From Cephaloticoccus capnophilus (GTDB lineage: Bacteria > Verrucomicrobiota > Verrucomicrobiia > Opitutales > Opitutaceae): DNA of 64,000 bases. The notes below the pieces were generated by a model, which was not told the origin of the DNA, did not search any database, and saw nothing but the letters and a program-made list of their open reading frames with translations. Below, one piece after another: positions 56,259-64,000 of this stretch. Position numbers and translations under genes: made by a program. The stretch covers positions 1-64,000 of the forward strand of contig NZ_LSZP01000020.1 in assembly GCF_001580045.1 (NCBI RefSeq). The letters are read 5' to 3'. Every line of letters starts with the position of its first letter. The stretch's first letter is position 1.

Positions 56259-56487
56259 GGGGCGAGTTTACCAAATCCGCTGCGCCGAAGGGCTAGTCCG
56301 ATACGCTGTGTTTCTTGCCTATTCCTCTAGGCGGCGGCTTCGTAAATGGCGCTGGCGTCTCGTTTTTTTGAGCAATAAGTGCTGCGTGGAGACCGTGGTA
56401 GCGCAGCGAATACTGCGCATTTAAGGCGCGGTTTTTGTAAAAACTCCGTGCGCTCGCGGCGAGTTTCGTTAGGCAAGCGTGTTACCC

Positions 56488-57483
56488 ATGACTCAAACGA
56501 AAACTCCCCTACGCGTCGCGGTGACTGGTGCCGCCGGCCAAATCTCCTACTCGCTGCTATTTCGCATCGCCTCAGGGGCGATGTTTGGCCCCGAGCAGCC
56601 GGTCATCCTCCAGCTTTTGGAAATCCCTAACGAGAAGGCGATGAAGGCCCTCGAAGGGGTGGCGATGGAGCTCGACGACTGCGCCTTCCCGCTGCTGCGC
56701 GGACTCGTGCTCAGTGACGATCCGCGCGTCGCGTTTAAGGACGCGAATTGGTCGCTGCTCGTCGGCGCAAAGCCGCGTGGGCCGGGCATGGAGCGCGCCG
56801 ACCTCCTCAAGGACAATGGCAAGATCTTCACCGTGCAGGGCCAGATCATCGACGAAGTCGCCGCCGAAGATGCCCGCGTGGCCGTCGTGGGCAACCCCGC
56901 CAACACCAACTGTATGATCGCCGCCTCGAAAGCGCGCCGACTCACCCCCGATCGCTTCACCGCGATGGTGCGGCTCGACCAAAATCGCGCCCAAGCCCAG
57001 CTCGCCAAAAAGGCCGGCGTCGCGCTTACCGAGGTTCAAAGCATTTTCATCTACGGCAACCACAGCCCCACGATGTTCCCCGCCTTCGCGCAAGCGACGA
57101 TCGGCGGTAAAGCCGCCCGCGAGGTCATCGGCGACGACGCTTGGCTCCAAGGCGAGTTTTGCGAAACCGTCGGCAAACGCGGTGCCGCGATCATCGCCGC
57201 ACGCGGGCTCTCCTCAGCCGCCTCAGCGGCCAACGCACTCGTCGACCACGTTCACGACCTGATGACGCCGGGCGCCATTCACTCGGTCGCCGTTAAGGGC
57301 GCGACGCACTACGGCTTCGATGCCAATGTGTGGGCCGGCGTGCCCGTGCGCACCACGACTCCCGGCAGCTACGAAATTATCGAAGGCTACGCGATGGACG
57401 ACTTCGCGAAGTCCAAAATCGCCGCGACTAACAAGGAGCTCACCGACGAGCGGGCAATGGTCGCCGAGCTCCTCGGCACCTAA
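56488..57483 (+). CDS. mdh: Malate dehydrogenase
   Basis: A 331-residue NAD-dependent enzyme of the TCA cycle. It has [19 protein letters not shown] near the start, [15 protein letters not shown] with the substrate arginines, [19 protein letters not shown] and the catalytic His in [11 protein letters not shown]. This sequence group (MDH type with [15 protein letters not shown]) is close to the cytosolic/eukaryote-like and proteobacterial class. ATG 56488 is preferred to a GTG three codons earlier. Confidence 0.95.
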   Translation: MTQTKTPLRVAVTGAAGQISYSLLFRIASGAMFGPEQPVILQLLEIPNEKAMKALEGVAMELDDCAFPLLRGLVLSDDPRVAFKDANWSLLVGAKPRGPGMERADLLKDNGKIFTVQGQIIDEVAAEDARVAVVGNPANTNCMIAASKARRLTPDRFTAMVRLDQNRAQAQLAKKAGVALTEVQSIFIYGNHSPTMFPAFAQATIGGKAAREVIGDDAWLQGEFCETVGKRGAAIIAARGLSSAASAANALVDHVHDLMTPGAIHSVAVKGATHYGFDANVWAGVPVRTTTPGSYEIIEGYAMDDFAKSKIAATNKELTDERAMVAELLGT

Positions 57484-57510
57484 CGCCCTCGCCGACTCCC
57501 ACTCCTTTTC

Positions 57511-57737
57511 CCACTGCGCGTGGTGCGGTGGCGTGTCGCCACTGCCATTTAAATCACGATTTGGCCCGGAGGCGTTGCCTCCGGCCGCAAATCGTGATTT
57601 TGAATAAGCCCTCCGTTCCTGTGCAACGCACAGGGTGGAATGCTTTCAAATTTGGGATTTCGTTGGCGCGCAACAGCGCGCGTCGAAATCCCAAATTGAA
57701 CGGGTGCAGGCACAGCCTGCCGCCCCACGCGTAGTGG
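57511..57737. repeat. NPE copy 12
   Basis: Modules: left end with one change, GGCGTGTCGCC palindrome, ATCACGATTTGG hairpin with a CGGAGGCGTTGCCTCCG tip, a c-palindrome shortened to CTGTGCAACGCACAG (both arms changed, pairing kept), AATTTGGGATTTCG hairpin with a new GGCGCGC/GCGCGC tip, AGGCACAGCCT and right end. Confidence 0.9.
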
Positions 57738-57873
57738 AAAAAAAGCGCAGCAGCGCGGCTCGCGTAGTGGGGCTCGGCTGTAATGGGTTTCTCGCAGCGA
57801 GCTGTGTCTCAAAGCCTGCTGCCCTTGTCGTTTTCAGTTCGCTTCGGCTCATGCGCTGCAATTGAAATGGCCT

Positions 57874-58590
57874 ATGCCCAACGCTATGCCCGCCAGTGTG
57901 ATTGCCGATTTGCGTTTCATCGGTCTGGAAAGCGCTTCGGTGAAATCGCTAAGCGGGTTCAATAAGAAGCGCCACACGCTGCCCGACTCGGCAAATGCAA
58001 CGACCAACGCCTTTCTCGCCCGACTGTGTGCGCCCGAGTTGGCGGAGCGGGGCGAGGCCTTGTTTCAGGCAGTGCGTGAAGCGATGGGCTACAAGCGACG
58101 GGAGGTTTCCCTAAGCATTGATGCCGACGGCGGGCTCGCGCGGCTCAGCGCGCGGGATTTTTCGCTAGAGCTTTTTTACGAGCTCGAGCCGAGCTCGCCC
58201 GAATTTTACCTTTTTAGGCAAACGCTGCTCGACGCAAAAACAAGCGAGCTGCTCCACAACGCCGCCTTTAACGAAGTCTTTGCGGGAACGTTTTCCGAAT
58301 TGTCGTTCACGCTGCAAAAGGGCGTGCAGGTCGAGGCAGTGATCGATGCAGTCGAAGGTTTGGACGAGGTCGGTAACGCGGCCCACTCGCCCCTACGGGT
58401 GACTTATCCTTCGGATTGCAGCGTGTGCGAAATCGCAGTCGCAGGAGTCGAAGCGCGTGTGCGTTGCACGGGAGCAAGCATCGATATGATTTTCCCGCGT
58501 GCGGGTTCGCCCTTGGAGCTTTTACAGGAGTTCGCCGCTGTGCGCTCGGCCTTCAGCTTGAGCGAATTGCTGCGCGGCCTAGTCGAGTAG
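57874..58590 (+). CDS. Hypothetical protein
   Basis: A 238-residue protein I do not recognise. It is acidic, with alternating hydrophobic and charged residues (REVSLSIDADGGLARLSARD, FSLELFYELEPSSPEFYL), suggesting an alpha/beta fold without membrane segments. Codon use fits the host. Starts at 57874 or 57886 are both possible, and no ribosome site is seen. It lies between two NPE copies. Confidence 0.58.
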   Translation: MPNAMPASVIADLRFIGLESASVKSLSGFNKKRHTLPDSANATTNAFLARLCAPELAERGEALFQAVREAMGYKRREVSLSIDADGGLARLSARDFSLELFYELEPSSPEFYLFRQTLLDAKTSELLHNAAFNEVFAGTFSELSFTLQKGVQVEAVIDAVEGLDEVGNAAHSPLRVTYPSDCSVCEIAVAGVEARVRCTGASIDMIFPRAGSPLELLQEFAAVRSAFSLSELLRGLVE

Positions 58591-58614
58591 TTATTTCGCA
58601 ATTACAGCTGAGCT

Positions 58615-59016
58615 CCACTACGCGTGGGGCGGCAGGCTGTGCCTGCAACCATTTAGATTTTGGTTTCGCCTCTGCGCGACGCGCAGAGGCGAAACCAAAA
58701 TCTGAAAAGGACAATCCCCTGTCGCGTTGCGACAGGTAGAGTAGTAAAAGGGAAAGTAGAGTGATAACCCGTTTGGGCGAGGTGGGAAAAATCACCAGTA
58801 AACTCCCGCCTCTAAGTTTGGGTTCCTTTCTACCGAGCGCTTGGCTCGGCTGCTTCGCGTCCGAGTACCAATCGTGATTTTGAAAGCCCTCCGTTCCTGT
58901 CGCAACGCGACAGGGGGAATGCTTTCAAATTTGGGATTTCGTCGGCGCGCAACAGCGCGCGGCGAAATCCCAAATTAAATGGAAGCGGTCACTGACCGCC
59001 GCCCCACGCGCAGTGG
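58615..59016. repeat. NPE copy 13, chimeric
   Basis: Left end, AGGCTGTGCCT, GATTTTGGTTTCG hairpin, c, reversed d, then at 58836 the 5' arm CTACCGAGCGCTTGG of one hairpin type runs into the loop and 3' arm of the ATCACGATTTGG type (CCAATCGTGATTTTGAAA). A second c-palindrome, an AATTTGGGATTTCG hairpin, GGTCACTGACC and the right end follow. It appears to be two elements joined by recombination. Confidence 0.9.
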
Positions 59017-59043
59017 GAAAAGGAGTGGGAGTCAGGGAGGGCT

Positions 59044-59194
59044 TTAGGCTCCGAGGAGCTCGGCGAGCATTGCCCGCGCTTTGGTGAGCCCCTCGGCTTG
59101 CCGCGCCGAGTTTTTCGGATAACGCGCTTGTGTTTTGAGGAGAGCGGCGCAGTGTCTGCGCTCTTGTTCGCGTTCTTTGAGATGGGTTACTTGC
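59044..59194 (-). pseudogene. Possible 3' remnant of a coding gene
   Basis: On the minus strand a frame reads HLKEREQERRHCAALLKTQA and ends AMLAELLGA-stop. It has helical character but no start codon after an upstream stop. It may be the tail of a gene cut off near the tmRNA 5' end. It is short and weak. Confidence 0.3.
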
Positions 59195-59234
59195 TCTTAC
59201 GAAAGGCAACCAGTCTCTCCGAAATCATGATTTT

Positions 59235-59589
59235 GGGGGTGTTTTGGATTCGATTTTCGGGTGGAGCGCGTGGCTGCCGTTCGAGAGTGAAGCGTCTCTC
59301 GTAAATCCCCGTTTCAACACCATAAATGGCAACTTCGAAGAAATGCCCCTGGCTGCTTAAGTTCAGCCACGTCGGCTCAGCGACACCTGCTAGCTGAAAC
59401 CGGCGACGACAGCAGGCATAGTGTGCGGTGCGACTCGCGGGCTGCACACGGTATCTTCATCCGGGAGTTGGCCTTGGGCTCAAGCGCGTGCGCTAGCTGA
59501 GCTCGGGCGAGAGTGATAGGGCACTATGACGGTAGATGCGGCGCGTGAAGGCCGAAAAGACGCGGGTTCAACTCCCGCCACCTCCACCA
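59235..59589 (+). ncRNA. ssrA: Transfer-messenger RNA (tmRNA)
   Basis: One-piece tmRNA that rescues stalled ribosomes. The 5' end GGGGGTG pairs with the 3' CACCTCC before ACCA, and CCA is encoded at 59587-59589. TTGGATTCGA near the 5' end and GACGCGGGTTCAACTCCCGCC at the 3' end are universal tmRNA features. The tag reading frame runs ...NGNFEEMPLAA and stops at TAA (about 59359), giving the degradation signal ending LAA. Pseudoknot segments lie between. The AT-rich LRR2/LRR3 island starts immediately after the 3' end. Confidence 0.95.
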
Positions 59590-59655
59590 TGATTACTCAC
59601 AGCTCTACCTCACCCAAAAAACTCCCCCAAGTCTTAACGCTTCTCAAAAACACTC

Positions 59656-59837
59656 ACCGCTCATTTGGCCCCCCCCCAAGTCCCAAACGCGAAAAATCAG
59701 CGTTTCCCTTTAGTTTTTTAAGTATATTGGAAAAATAAAACAAAAAATATTTTGTGTTATAAAAATACAGTTATACTATTAAAATAGCCGTCCCTTATAG
59801 AGGCGGGAAATATCATAAATTTTAAAAATTAAAAAAA
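59656..59837 (+). promoter_or_regulatory. Leader of LRR2 with a poly-C tract
   Basis: Begins CCGCTCATTTGG then nine C (59669-59677), then a TTTAGTTTTTTAAGTATATT block shared with LRR1. A hairpin-like AGCCGTCCCTTATAGAGGCGG and an A-rich region lie just before the ATG; this part is repeated before LRR3. Confidence 0.6.
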
Positions 59838-60485
59838 ATGAAACTAAAGTTTATTATTGCTGCGTTTGTGGGCCTTGCGGGTTTTATCACTGCACAAGGG
59901 GAAATCGTAAATATCCCCGATCCGAGATTCAAAGCTTATTTAGTTAAAAATCGTGCGATTAACACCGACGGCGACAAGGAAATTTCGGTAGCCGAAGCAC
60001 AGGCCTTTACTGGAACCATTAACGGTGGGGGTAGAGGAATTTCCGACCTTACCGGAATTGAAGCCTTTGTGAATATAACAGGATTGGATTGCAGGCTTAA
60101 TAAACTATCTTTATTGGATGTAAGCAACAATACAGCTTTAACCTATTTGGATTGTGGGGGCAATCACCTAACGAGTTTGGATGTAAGCAAGAATACGGCT
60201 TTAGAGGAATTGGATTGCAGGGAGAATAAACTAACGAGCTTGGATGTAAGCAGCAATACGGCTTTAGAAAAATTGAGTTGTGGTTTTAATAAACTAACGA
60301 GTTTGGATGTGAGCAGCAATCCGGCTTTAGAAATATTGTATTGCTATAGCAATCAACTAAGCAGTTTGGATGTAAGCCAGAATACGGCTTTAACAGGATT
60401 GATTTGTGATGCTAATCTACAAAGCAGTTTGGATGTAAGCAACCATACGGAATTAGTGGAGTTGAGCTATATTAGCAATGACTAA
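59838..60485 (+). CDS. Secreted leucine-rich-repeat protein (LRR2), C-terminally truncated
   Basis: A 215-residue protein. Signal peptide (about 1-20, GLAGFITAQG at its end), EF-hand-like loop NTDGDKEISVAE, then about six 21-residue repeats (LDCRENKLTSLDVSSNTALE). It ends LSYISND, without the C-terminal cap of LRR1. A frameshifted remnant of that cap follows at about 60496-60590 (NTALADLACSSNPLRSLNLK). GC is low and the gene is tandem with LRR3. Confidence 0.83.
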   Translation: MKLKFIIAAFVGLAGFITAQGEIVNIPDPRFKAYLVKNRAINTDGDKEISVAEAQAFTGTINGGGRGISDLTGIEAFVNITGLDCRLNKLSLLDVSNNTALTYLDCGGNHLTSLDVSKNTALEELDCRENKLTSLDVSSNTALEKLSCGFNKLTSLDVSSNPALEILYCYSNQLSSLDVSQNTALTGLICDANLQSSLDVSNHTELVELSYISND

Positions 60486-60495
60486 GGGCTAGAGT

Positions 60496-60590
60496 GTAAA
60501 TAAAAATACGGCTTTAGCAGACTTGGCTTGCTCTAGTAATCCACTACGTAGCTTGAACCTTAAAAACGGGACTAATACAATTATACTCTA
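60496..60590 (+). pseudogene. Frameshifted C-terminal remnant of LRR2
   Basis: In a different frame from LRR2 the DNA encodes NTALADLACSSNPLRSLNLK and then KNGTNTIIL before a stop, resembling the last repeat and cap of LRR1 (LINLNLKNGNN). This suggests that LRR2 once continued through this region. Confidence 0.7.
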
Positions 60591-60650
60591 AAAATAGCCG
60601 CTCCTTATGGGGGCGGGCATCATAAATTATAAATTTTAAAAATTAAAAAA
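60591..60650 (+). promoter_or_regulatory. Leader of LRR3, copy of the LRR2 leader
   Basis: AAATAGCCGCTCCTTATGGGGGCGGG and an A/T-rich run before ATG 60651 repeat the sequence before LRR2 with few changes, showing tandem duplication of leader plus gene. Confidence 0.6.
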
Positions 60651-61310
60651 ATGAAAATAAAGTTTATTATTGCTGCTTTTGTGGGTCTTGTGGGTTTTAT
60701 CACTGCACAAGGGGAAATCGTAAATATCCCCGATTCGAACTTCAAAGCGTATTTAGTTGGAAATCCTGAGATTAACACCAACGGTGATGGTGAGATTTCG
60801 GTAGCCGAAGCACAGGCCTTTACTGGAACTATTAATTGTAGTAGTAGAGGAATTTCCGACCTTACCGGAATTGAGGCCTTTGTGAATATAACAGGATTGG
60901 ATTGTAACTTTAATGAACTAACCAGTTTGGATCTAAGAAGGAATACGGATTTACTAAAGTTGAATTGTCGCAATAATAAAATGAATATTCTGGATATAAG
61001 GGGAAATACGGCTTTAGTCCATTTGGATTGTCGGGTTAATAAACTAGCGATTTTGAATTTAAGAAACAATACAGCTTTAAAAATATTGAGCTGTGGTTCT
61101 AATGAACTAACCAGTTTGGATTTAAGCAAAAATACGGCTTTAGAAAAATTGTATTGTGAATATAATTATAAACTAACGAGTTTGGATTTGAGTAGAAATA
61201 GGGCTTTAGAACGACTGCATTGTGATGAACATCTACAAGGTAGTTTGGATCTACGCAACCATACGGAATTGTTAGATTTGCGCTATGCTAGCAAGTACAT
61301 AAGGCCTTGA
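60651..61310 (+). CDS. Secreted leucine-rich-repeat protein (LRR3), C-terminally truncated
   Basis: A 219-residue paralogue of LRR2. Signal peptide (about 1-20), EF-hand-like loop NTNGDGEISVAE and about six repeats (LDCNFNELTSLDLRRNTDLL). It ends LRYASKYIRP. Immediately downstream (61311-61410) an out-of-frame remnant encodes LVCSGNPLRSLNFKNGNN, so it has the same type of truncation as LRR2. Confidence 0.83.
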   Translation: MKIKFIIAAFVGLVGFITAQGEIVNIPDSNFKAYLVGNPEINTNGDGEISVAEAQAFTGTINCSSRGISDLTGIEAFVNITGLDCNFNELTSLDLRRNTDLLKLNCRNNKMNILDIRGNTALVHLDCRVNKLAILNLRNNTALKILSCGSNELTSLDLSKNTALEKLYCEYNYKLTSLDLSRNRALERLHCDEHLQGSLDLRNHTELLDLRYASKYIRP

Positions 61311-61410
61311 ATGTAAGTAAAATACGGCTTTATCAGACTTGGTTTGCTCTGGTAATCCACTACGCAGTTTGAATTTTAAAAACGGGAATAATACAGCTAT
61401 TCCCGTTTCG
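61311..61410 (+). pseudogene. Frameshifted C-terminal remnant of LRR3
   Basis: TTGAATGTAAGTAAAATACG has lost one A relative to the usual AGTAAAAATACG of the repeats. The following frame reads LVCSGNPLRSLNFKNGNNTA. It parallels the remnant after LRR2. Confidence 0.7.
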
Positions 61411-61436
61411 AATGCGAGCCGTGCTGCTTCTTACGG

Positions 61437-61513
61437 CTGCGCACCACGCGCAGTGGCGGTCAGTGACCGCTTCCATTTTGCGAGCCGTCGTCAAGTGTTG
61501 GCGGCCCGTCAGG
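61437..61513. repeat. NPE copy 14 (right-end remnant and tail)
   Basis: Only CACCACGCGCAGTGG, the GGTCAGTGACC palindrome and the tail TTTTGCGAGCCGTCGTCAAG remain, matching the tail of copy 2. It marks the right border of the AT-rich LRR island. Confidence 0.8.
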
Positions 61514-61582
61514 CGCGGCGGTCGCGGCGCGCGGATGAAACGGGAACAGACCCTAGCCCTAGCGGCTAATCCGCTACTGCCC

Positions 61583-62791
61583 TTATTTAAAAAGGTCTGT
61601 GCCGCCGAAGACGCCGCCGCCGAGGAGCGCTTCGCCGCGGTAGAGCGCGATGATTTGCCCGGCGGCGAGGGCGCGTTGGGGAGTCTCGAATCGGATGTGT
61701 GCGCCGCCGTCACTGTGTTTACTTGGCGTAAAGTGGATGGGGATGCGCGGGTCGCGGTAGCGGACGCGGGCTTCGAGGCCTGTGGCTTCGGTGATTGGCG
61801 TAGTGATGAAGCTGAGGCTGTGGATGTGGGCTTCGCTCGTCCAAAGTCCGGGGGCGCTGGGGTCGTCAAAGGCGACGAGGAGCGCGCGGTCGGCGGCGCG
61901 TTTGCCGACGACGACGTAGGCTTTGTTATCGGTGTTGGAGGGGATGCCGATGCCGCGCCGTTGGCCGAGTGTGAAGTAGTGTAGGCCGCGATGTTGGCCG
62001 AGCGGCAGGCCGTCGCTTGCGCGGATAATCGGCCCGGGCGCGTCGGGCACGTAGGTGCGGAGGAAGTCGGCCATTTTTATTTGGCCGATGAAGCAGATGC
62101 CTTGGCTGTCTTTCTTTTGCGCGGTCGGCAGGCCTGCTTCGGCGGCGAGGCTGCGGAGTTCGGGCTTGGTTAAATGCCCAATCGGGAAGCGGGCTTTAGC
62201 GAGTTGTGCGCCGGTGAGGAGCGCGAGGAAGTAGCTTTGGTCTTTGTTTTTGTCGGCGCCTTCAATCAGGCGGCAGGCTGTGGCGGCTGCCCTGTTTTGC
62301 GCGGATGCGGGCGCGTGGCGCGTGGCGGCGTGTTGCGGCAAAGCGGGGGTGGTGAGCTTTCGGGCGTAGTGTCCGGTGGCGACTGCGCTAAAGCCTTCGG
62401 CTTCGGCGTAGCGGAGGAAGGCCCCGAATTTGATTTCGCGGTTGCACATCACGTCGGGGTTTGGGGTGAGGCCGCGTTGGTAGCTTTCGAGCAGGTAATC
62501 GACGACGAGGCGGCGGTAGTCGTGCATGAGGTTGACGACGCGAAACTCGATGCCGAGGTGATCGGCGACGGCGCGCGCGTCGCGGATGTCTTCTTCCCAA
62601 GGGCAATGGCCAATGGTGCCGTCTTCGTTGACCCAGTTTTTCATGTAGGCGGCGACGACATCGTGGCCCGCGCGTTTGAGCAGCAGCGCGGCGACGGAGC
62701 TATCGACTCCGCCGGAGAGGGCCACGAGGACTTTTTCTTTCTCGTGGGGCGGTGCTGCGGAGTCGTGGGGCGTAGCGGCGTGGCGGGCCAT
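61583..62791 (-). CDS. mnmA: tRNA-specific 2-thiouridylase
   Basis: A 402-residue enzyme adding sulfur to U34 of Lys, Glu and Gln tRNAs. The PP-loop is ALSGGVDSS (about 24-32). The catalytic cysteines are in [12 protein letters not shown] and [18 protein letters not shown] and [13 protein letters not shown] are family motifs. An insertion near residue 180-200 is Ala/Gln rich. ATG 62791 is preferred; the longer frame has no conserved sequence. The stop lies close to the LRR island border. Confidence 0.95.
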   Translation of the reverse strand: MARHAATPHDSAAPPHEKEKVLVALSGGVDSSVAALLLKRAGHDVVAAYMKNWVNEDGTIGHCPWEEDIRDARAVADHLGIEFRVVNLMHDYRRLVVDYLLESYQRGLTPNPDVMCNREIKFGAFLRYAEAEGFSAVATGHYARKLTTPALPQHAATRHAPASAQNRAAATACRLIEGADKNKDQSYFLALLTGAQLAKARFPIGHLTKPELRSLAAEAGLPTAQKKDSQGICFIGQIKMADFLRTYVPDAPGPIIRASDGLPLGQHRGLHYFTLGQRRGIGIPSNTDNKAYVVVGKRAADRALLVAFDDPSAPGLWTSEAHIHSLSFITTPITEATGLEARVRYRDPRIPIHFTPSKHSDGGAHIRFETPQRALAAGQIIALYRGEALLGGGVFGGTDLFK

Positions 62792-62948
62792 AAGGGCAAG
62801 CGACACGCTAAGCGCGCAGGTCGTCAAGGGTGACGCGAATCGGGCTCGCGCTCGGGGGCGAGCTTGCGCAGCTCTTAGGTAATTACGCTCGCAAAGCATC
62901 CGCGCCTAAGTGTTTCCTGCTTCGCAGTTTGTTGAAACTGCTCCTCCT

Positions 62949-64000
62949 ATGACCGCACATAATCCGTTGATCCGCGCTTGGCTGAGTTCGCTAAAGAGCG
63001 GCTACATCGAATATGCACACGACTGGGGTCAGGTGGATGTGCCGGCGGTGCGACTGCGTGGGGGCGAGGGCGTGGAGGCGACGCCGCTTTTCGCGCGGCT
63101 GGAGTTTGCGCCGCGGCATGCGGCGGCGCGCCGTTACGGGTATTTTGTTCGGGAGGATGGGGCTTTGGTCTTTGCGTTGCCGAGCGCGGCTGTGCCGGAG
63201 GGCGAGCGGGTGTTTGTCTCGGGTGACTTTAACCACTGGCAGGGCGCGGGCGATCCGGTGTGGGAGCTTAAGCCCTACGCCGACAGCTCGGAGGCGGAGG
63301 GAAAATACGCGGCGAGTGGGGCAGCCGCTCAGGGTTTTAGCGAGGTCGAGCCCGATTTGCGGCCCTTGTGTTGCTGCGTAGTGCCGCCTGCGCGGCGGCG
63401 GGCGGCGATGCGAAAGCTGCGTGATGGGCGGCGCGTGCAATTCAAATTTGTGACTGGCGAGCAGCTCTGGCTCAACGTGCCGGAGGACTCGCCGAATCGG
63501 GTGGCGGACGAGCTCGGGCATTTTAACTACCAAATCGATGTGCAGCGGACGGGGCGGCAGTTTTTTAAGTTCACGCTGCGCTGGCCGCTCGACTTGAGCC
63601 AGCGCTGGTGGGTCGCGCCGCTGGCCCTGGGCGGGCTTGAGGCGGGCGTGCCGCTAGAGCCGGGGAACTTTTTTTTCTCGCTGGCAAGCGAGTTGCCGCT
63701 GGGGGCAATGGTCGAGGACGGGCAAACGTATTTTCGGCTTTTCGCGCCGCGCGCTTCGGCGGTGCGGGTCTTACTCTCGGAGTCGCCCGAGCCGAGTGCG
63801 CCTGCCGAGGTGGTTTCGCTAGAGCGGCTCGGCTCGCAGCCCTACATCTGGGAGGCGTGTGTGGAGGGAAATCTGCACGGGCGGTATTATTGGTATCAGC
63901 TTTTGGGCGAGGTGGGCGGCGACAAATCCGCAAGTGCGGGCGGCGGCGAGCGCGGTGCGCGGGTGCTCGACCCGTATGCATTGGCCTGTGTGGGGCGCGA
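62949..64000 (+). CDS. Pullulanase/GH13-type alpha-glucan enzyme, N-terminal part
   Basis: About 350 residues are visible before the window ends; the catalytic barrel is not reached. Two starch-binding CBM48-like modules are seen: the first near 78-105 (VFVSGDFNHWQGAGDPVWEL) and a second near 255-345 (YFRLFAPRASAVRVLLSES, HGRYYWYQLL, RVLDPYALACVGR). The second resembles the N-terminal region of type I pullulanases. It probably acts in glycogen or alpha-glucan breakdown; branching enzyme is less likely. ATG 62949 follows CTCCTCCT. Confidence 0.72.
   Translation, partial: MTAHNPLIRAWLSSLKSGYIEYAHDWGQVDVPAVRLRGGEGVEATPLFARLEFAPRHAAARRYGYFVREDGALVFALPSAAVPEGERVFVSGDFNHWQGAGDPVWELKPYADSSEAEGKYAASGAAAQGFSEVEPDLRPLCCCVVPPARRRAAMRKLRDGRRVQFKFVTGEQLWLNVPEDSPNRVADELGHFNYQIDVQRTGRQFFKFTLRWPLDLSQRWWVAPLALGGLEAGVPLEPGNFFFSLASELPLGAMVEDGQTYFRLFAPRASAVRVLLSESPEPSAPAEVVSLERLGSQPYIWEACVEGNLHGRYYWYQLLGEVGGDKSASAGGGERGARVLDPYALACVGR

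Noticed and set aside
59540-59589. First read as a lone tmRNA 3' fragment, that is an attachment-site scar
   Set aside because: The matching 5' end (GGGGGTG...GGATTCGA) and tag frame are present upstream at 59235, so it is a complete gene.
59526-59738. A 70-residue frame beginning near the end of the tmRNA
   Set aside because: It overlaps the 3' end of the tmRNA and its CCA, and the rest is the AT-rich leader of LRR2. There is no protein-like character.
61412-61984. 190-residue plus-strand frame over the end of mnmA
   Set aside because: Shadow of mnmA joined to repeat sequence; the minus-strand product has all thiouridylase motifs.

Overview
The window is high-GC bacterial DNA with densely packed housekeeping genes. 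It most resembles a Verrucomicrobiota genome of the Opitutaceae type. That placement rests on overall gene content, PEP-CTERM surface proteins, an OleC-like ligase, and pyrimidine-rich leaders without an obvious Shine-Dalgarno at most starts. It is an inference from general resemblance; no marker-gene phylogeny was done. Several low-GC islands interrupt this background.

Layout. 0.2-3.4 kb: a PhoB/PhoR-type two-component pair and trmB. 3.6-10.6 kb: a complete F1Fo ATP synthase operon (atpBEFHAGDC). 10.9-16.2 kb: a minus-strand cofactor operon, panB-panC-coaC-coaB-coaX-panD-nadA, making CoA and NAD precursors with coaB and coaC as separate genes. 16.6-22.4 kb: gnd, RNase D, an OleC-like acyl ligase and a Gfo/Idh oxidoreductase. 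22.8-34.4 kb: an outer-membrane barrel, two paralogous PEP-CTERM genes each with a poly-C tract between signal peptide and mature region, an amino-sugar kinase and SIS protein divergent from a sugar isomerase/oxidoreductase pair, a methyltransferase-gluconokinase operon and lipoproteins. 34.8-47.5 kb: a NarL-type regulator, a DEAD-family helicase, an HAD phosphatase, hisC, Sua5, rpsR, tRNA-Arg, hexuronate genes (SDR, uxaC), a WYL regulator, aroC and KDPG aldolase. 47.6-61.4 kb: an accessory region with tRNA-Leu, tmRNA, three AT-rich leucine-rich-repeat genes, and a two-gene proteobacterial-looking cassette between pieces of a broken Gfo/Idh duplicate; a kinase-less CHASE3/PAS sensor with a lone receiver and mdh also lie here. 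61.6-64 kb: mnmA and the start of a pullulanase-like GH13 gene.

Metabolic links: uxaC, the SDR and KDPG aldolase fit hexuronate breakdown; gntK and gnd fit gluconate use; the kinase, SIS protein, isomerase and oxidoreductase at 25-28.8 kb look like an amino-sugar or sugar-derivative island.

The most striking unexplained structure is a family of about fourteen intergenic elements (called NPE here). Each has terminal inverted repeats enclosing several independent hairpins. The hairpins come in interchangeable sequence versions that keep the pairing but not the sequence, and at least one copy is a visible chimera. Smaller solo palindromes also occur, and two of them supply the GTG start codon of a gene. 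The phase-variable-looking PEP-CTERM pair and the LRR islands are the other main points of interest.
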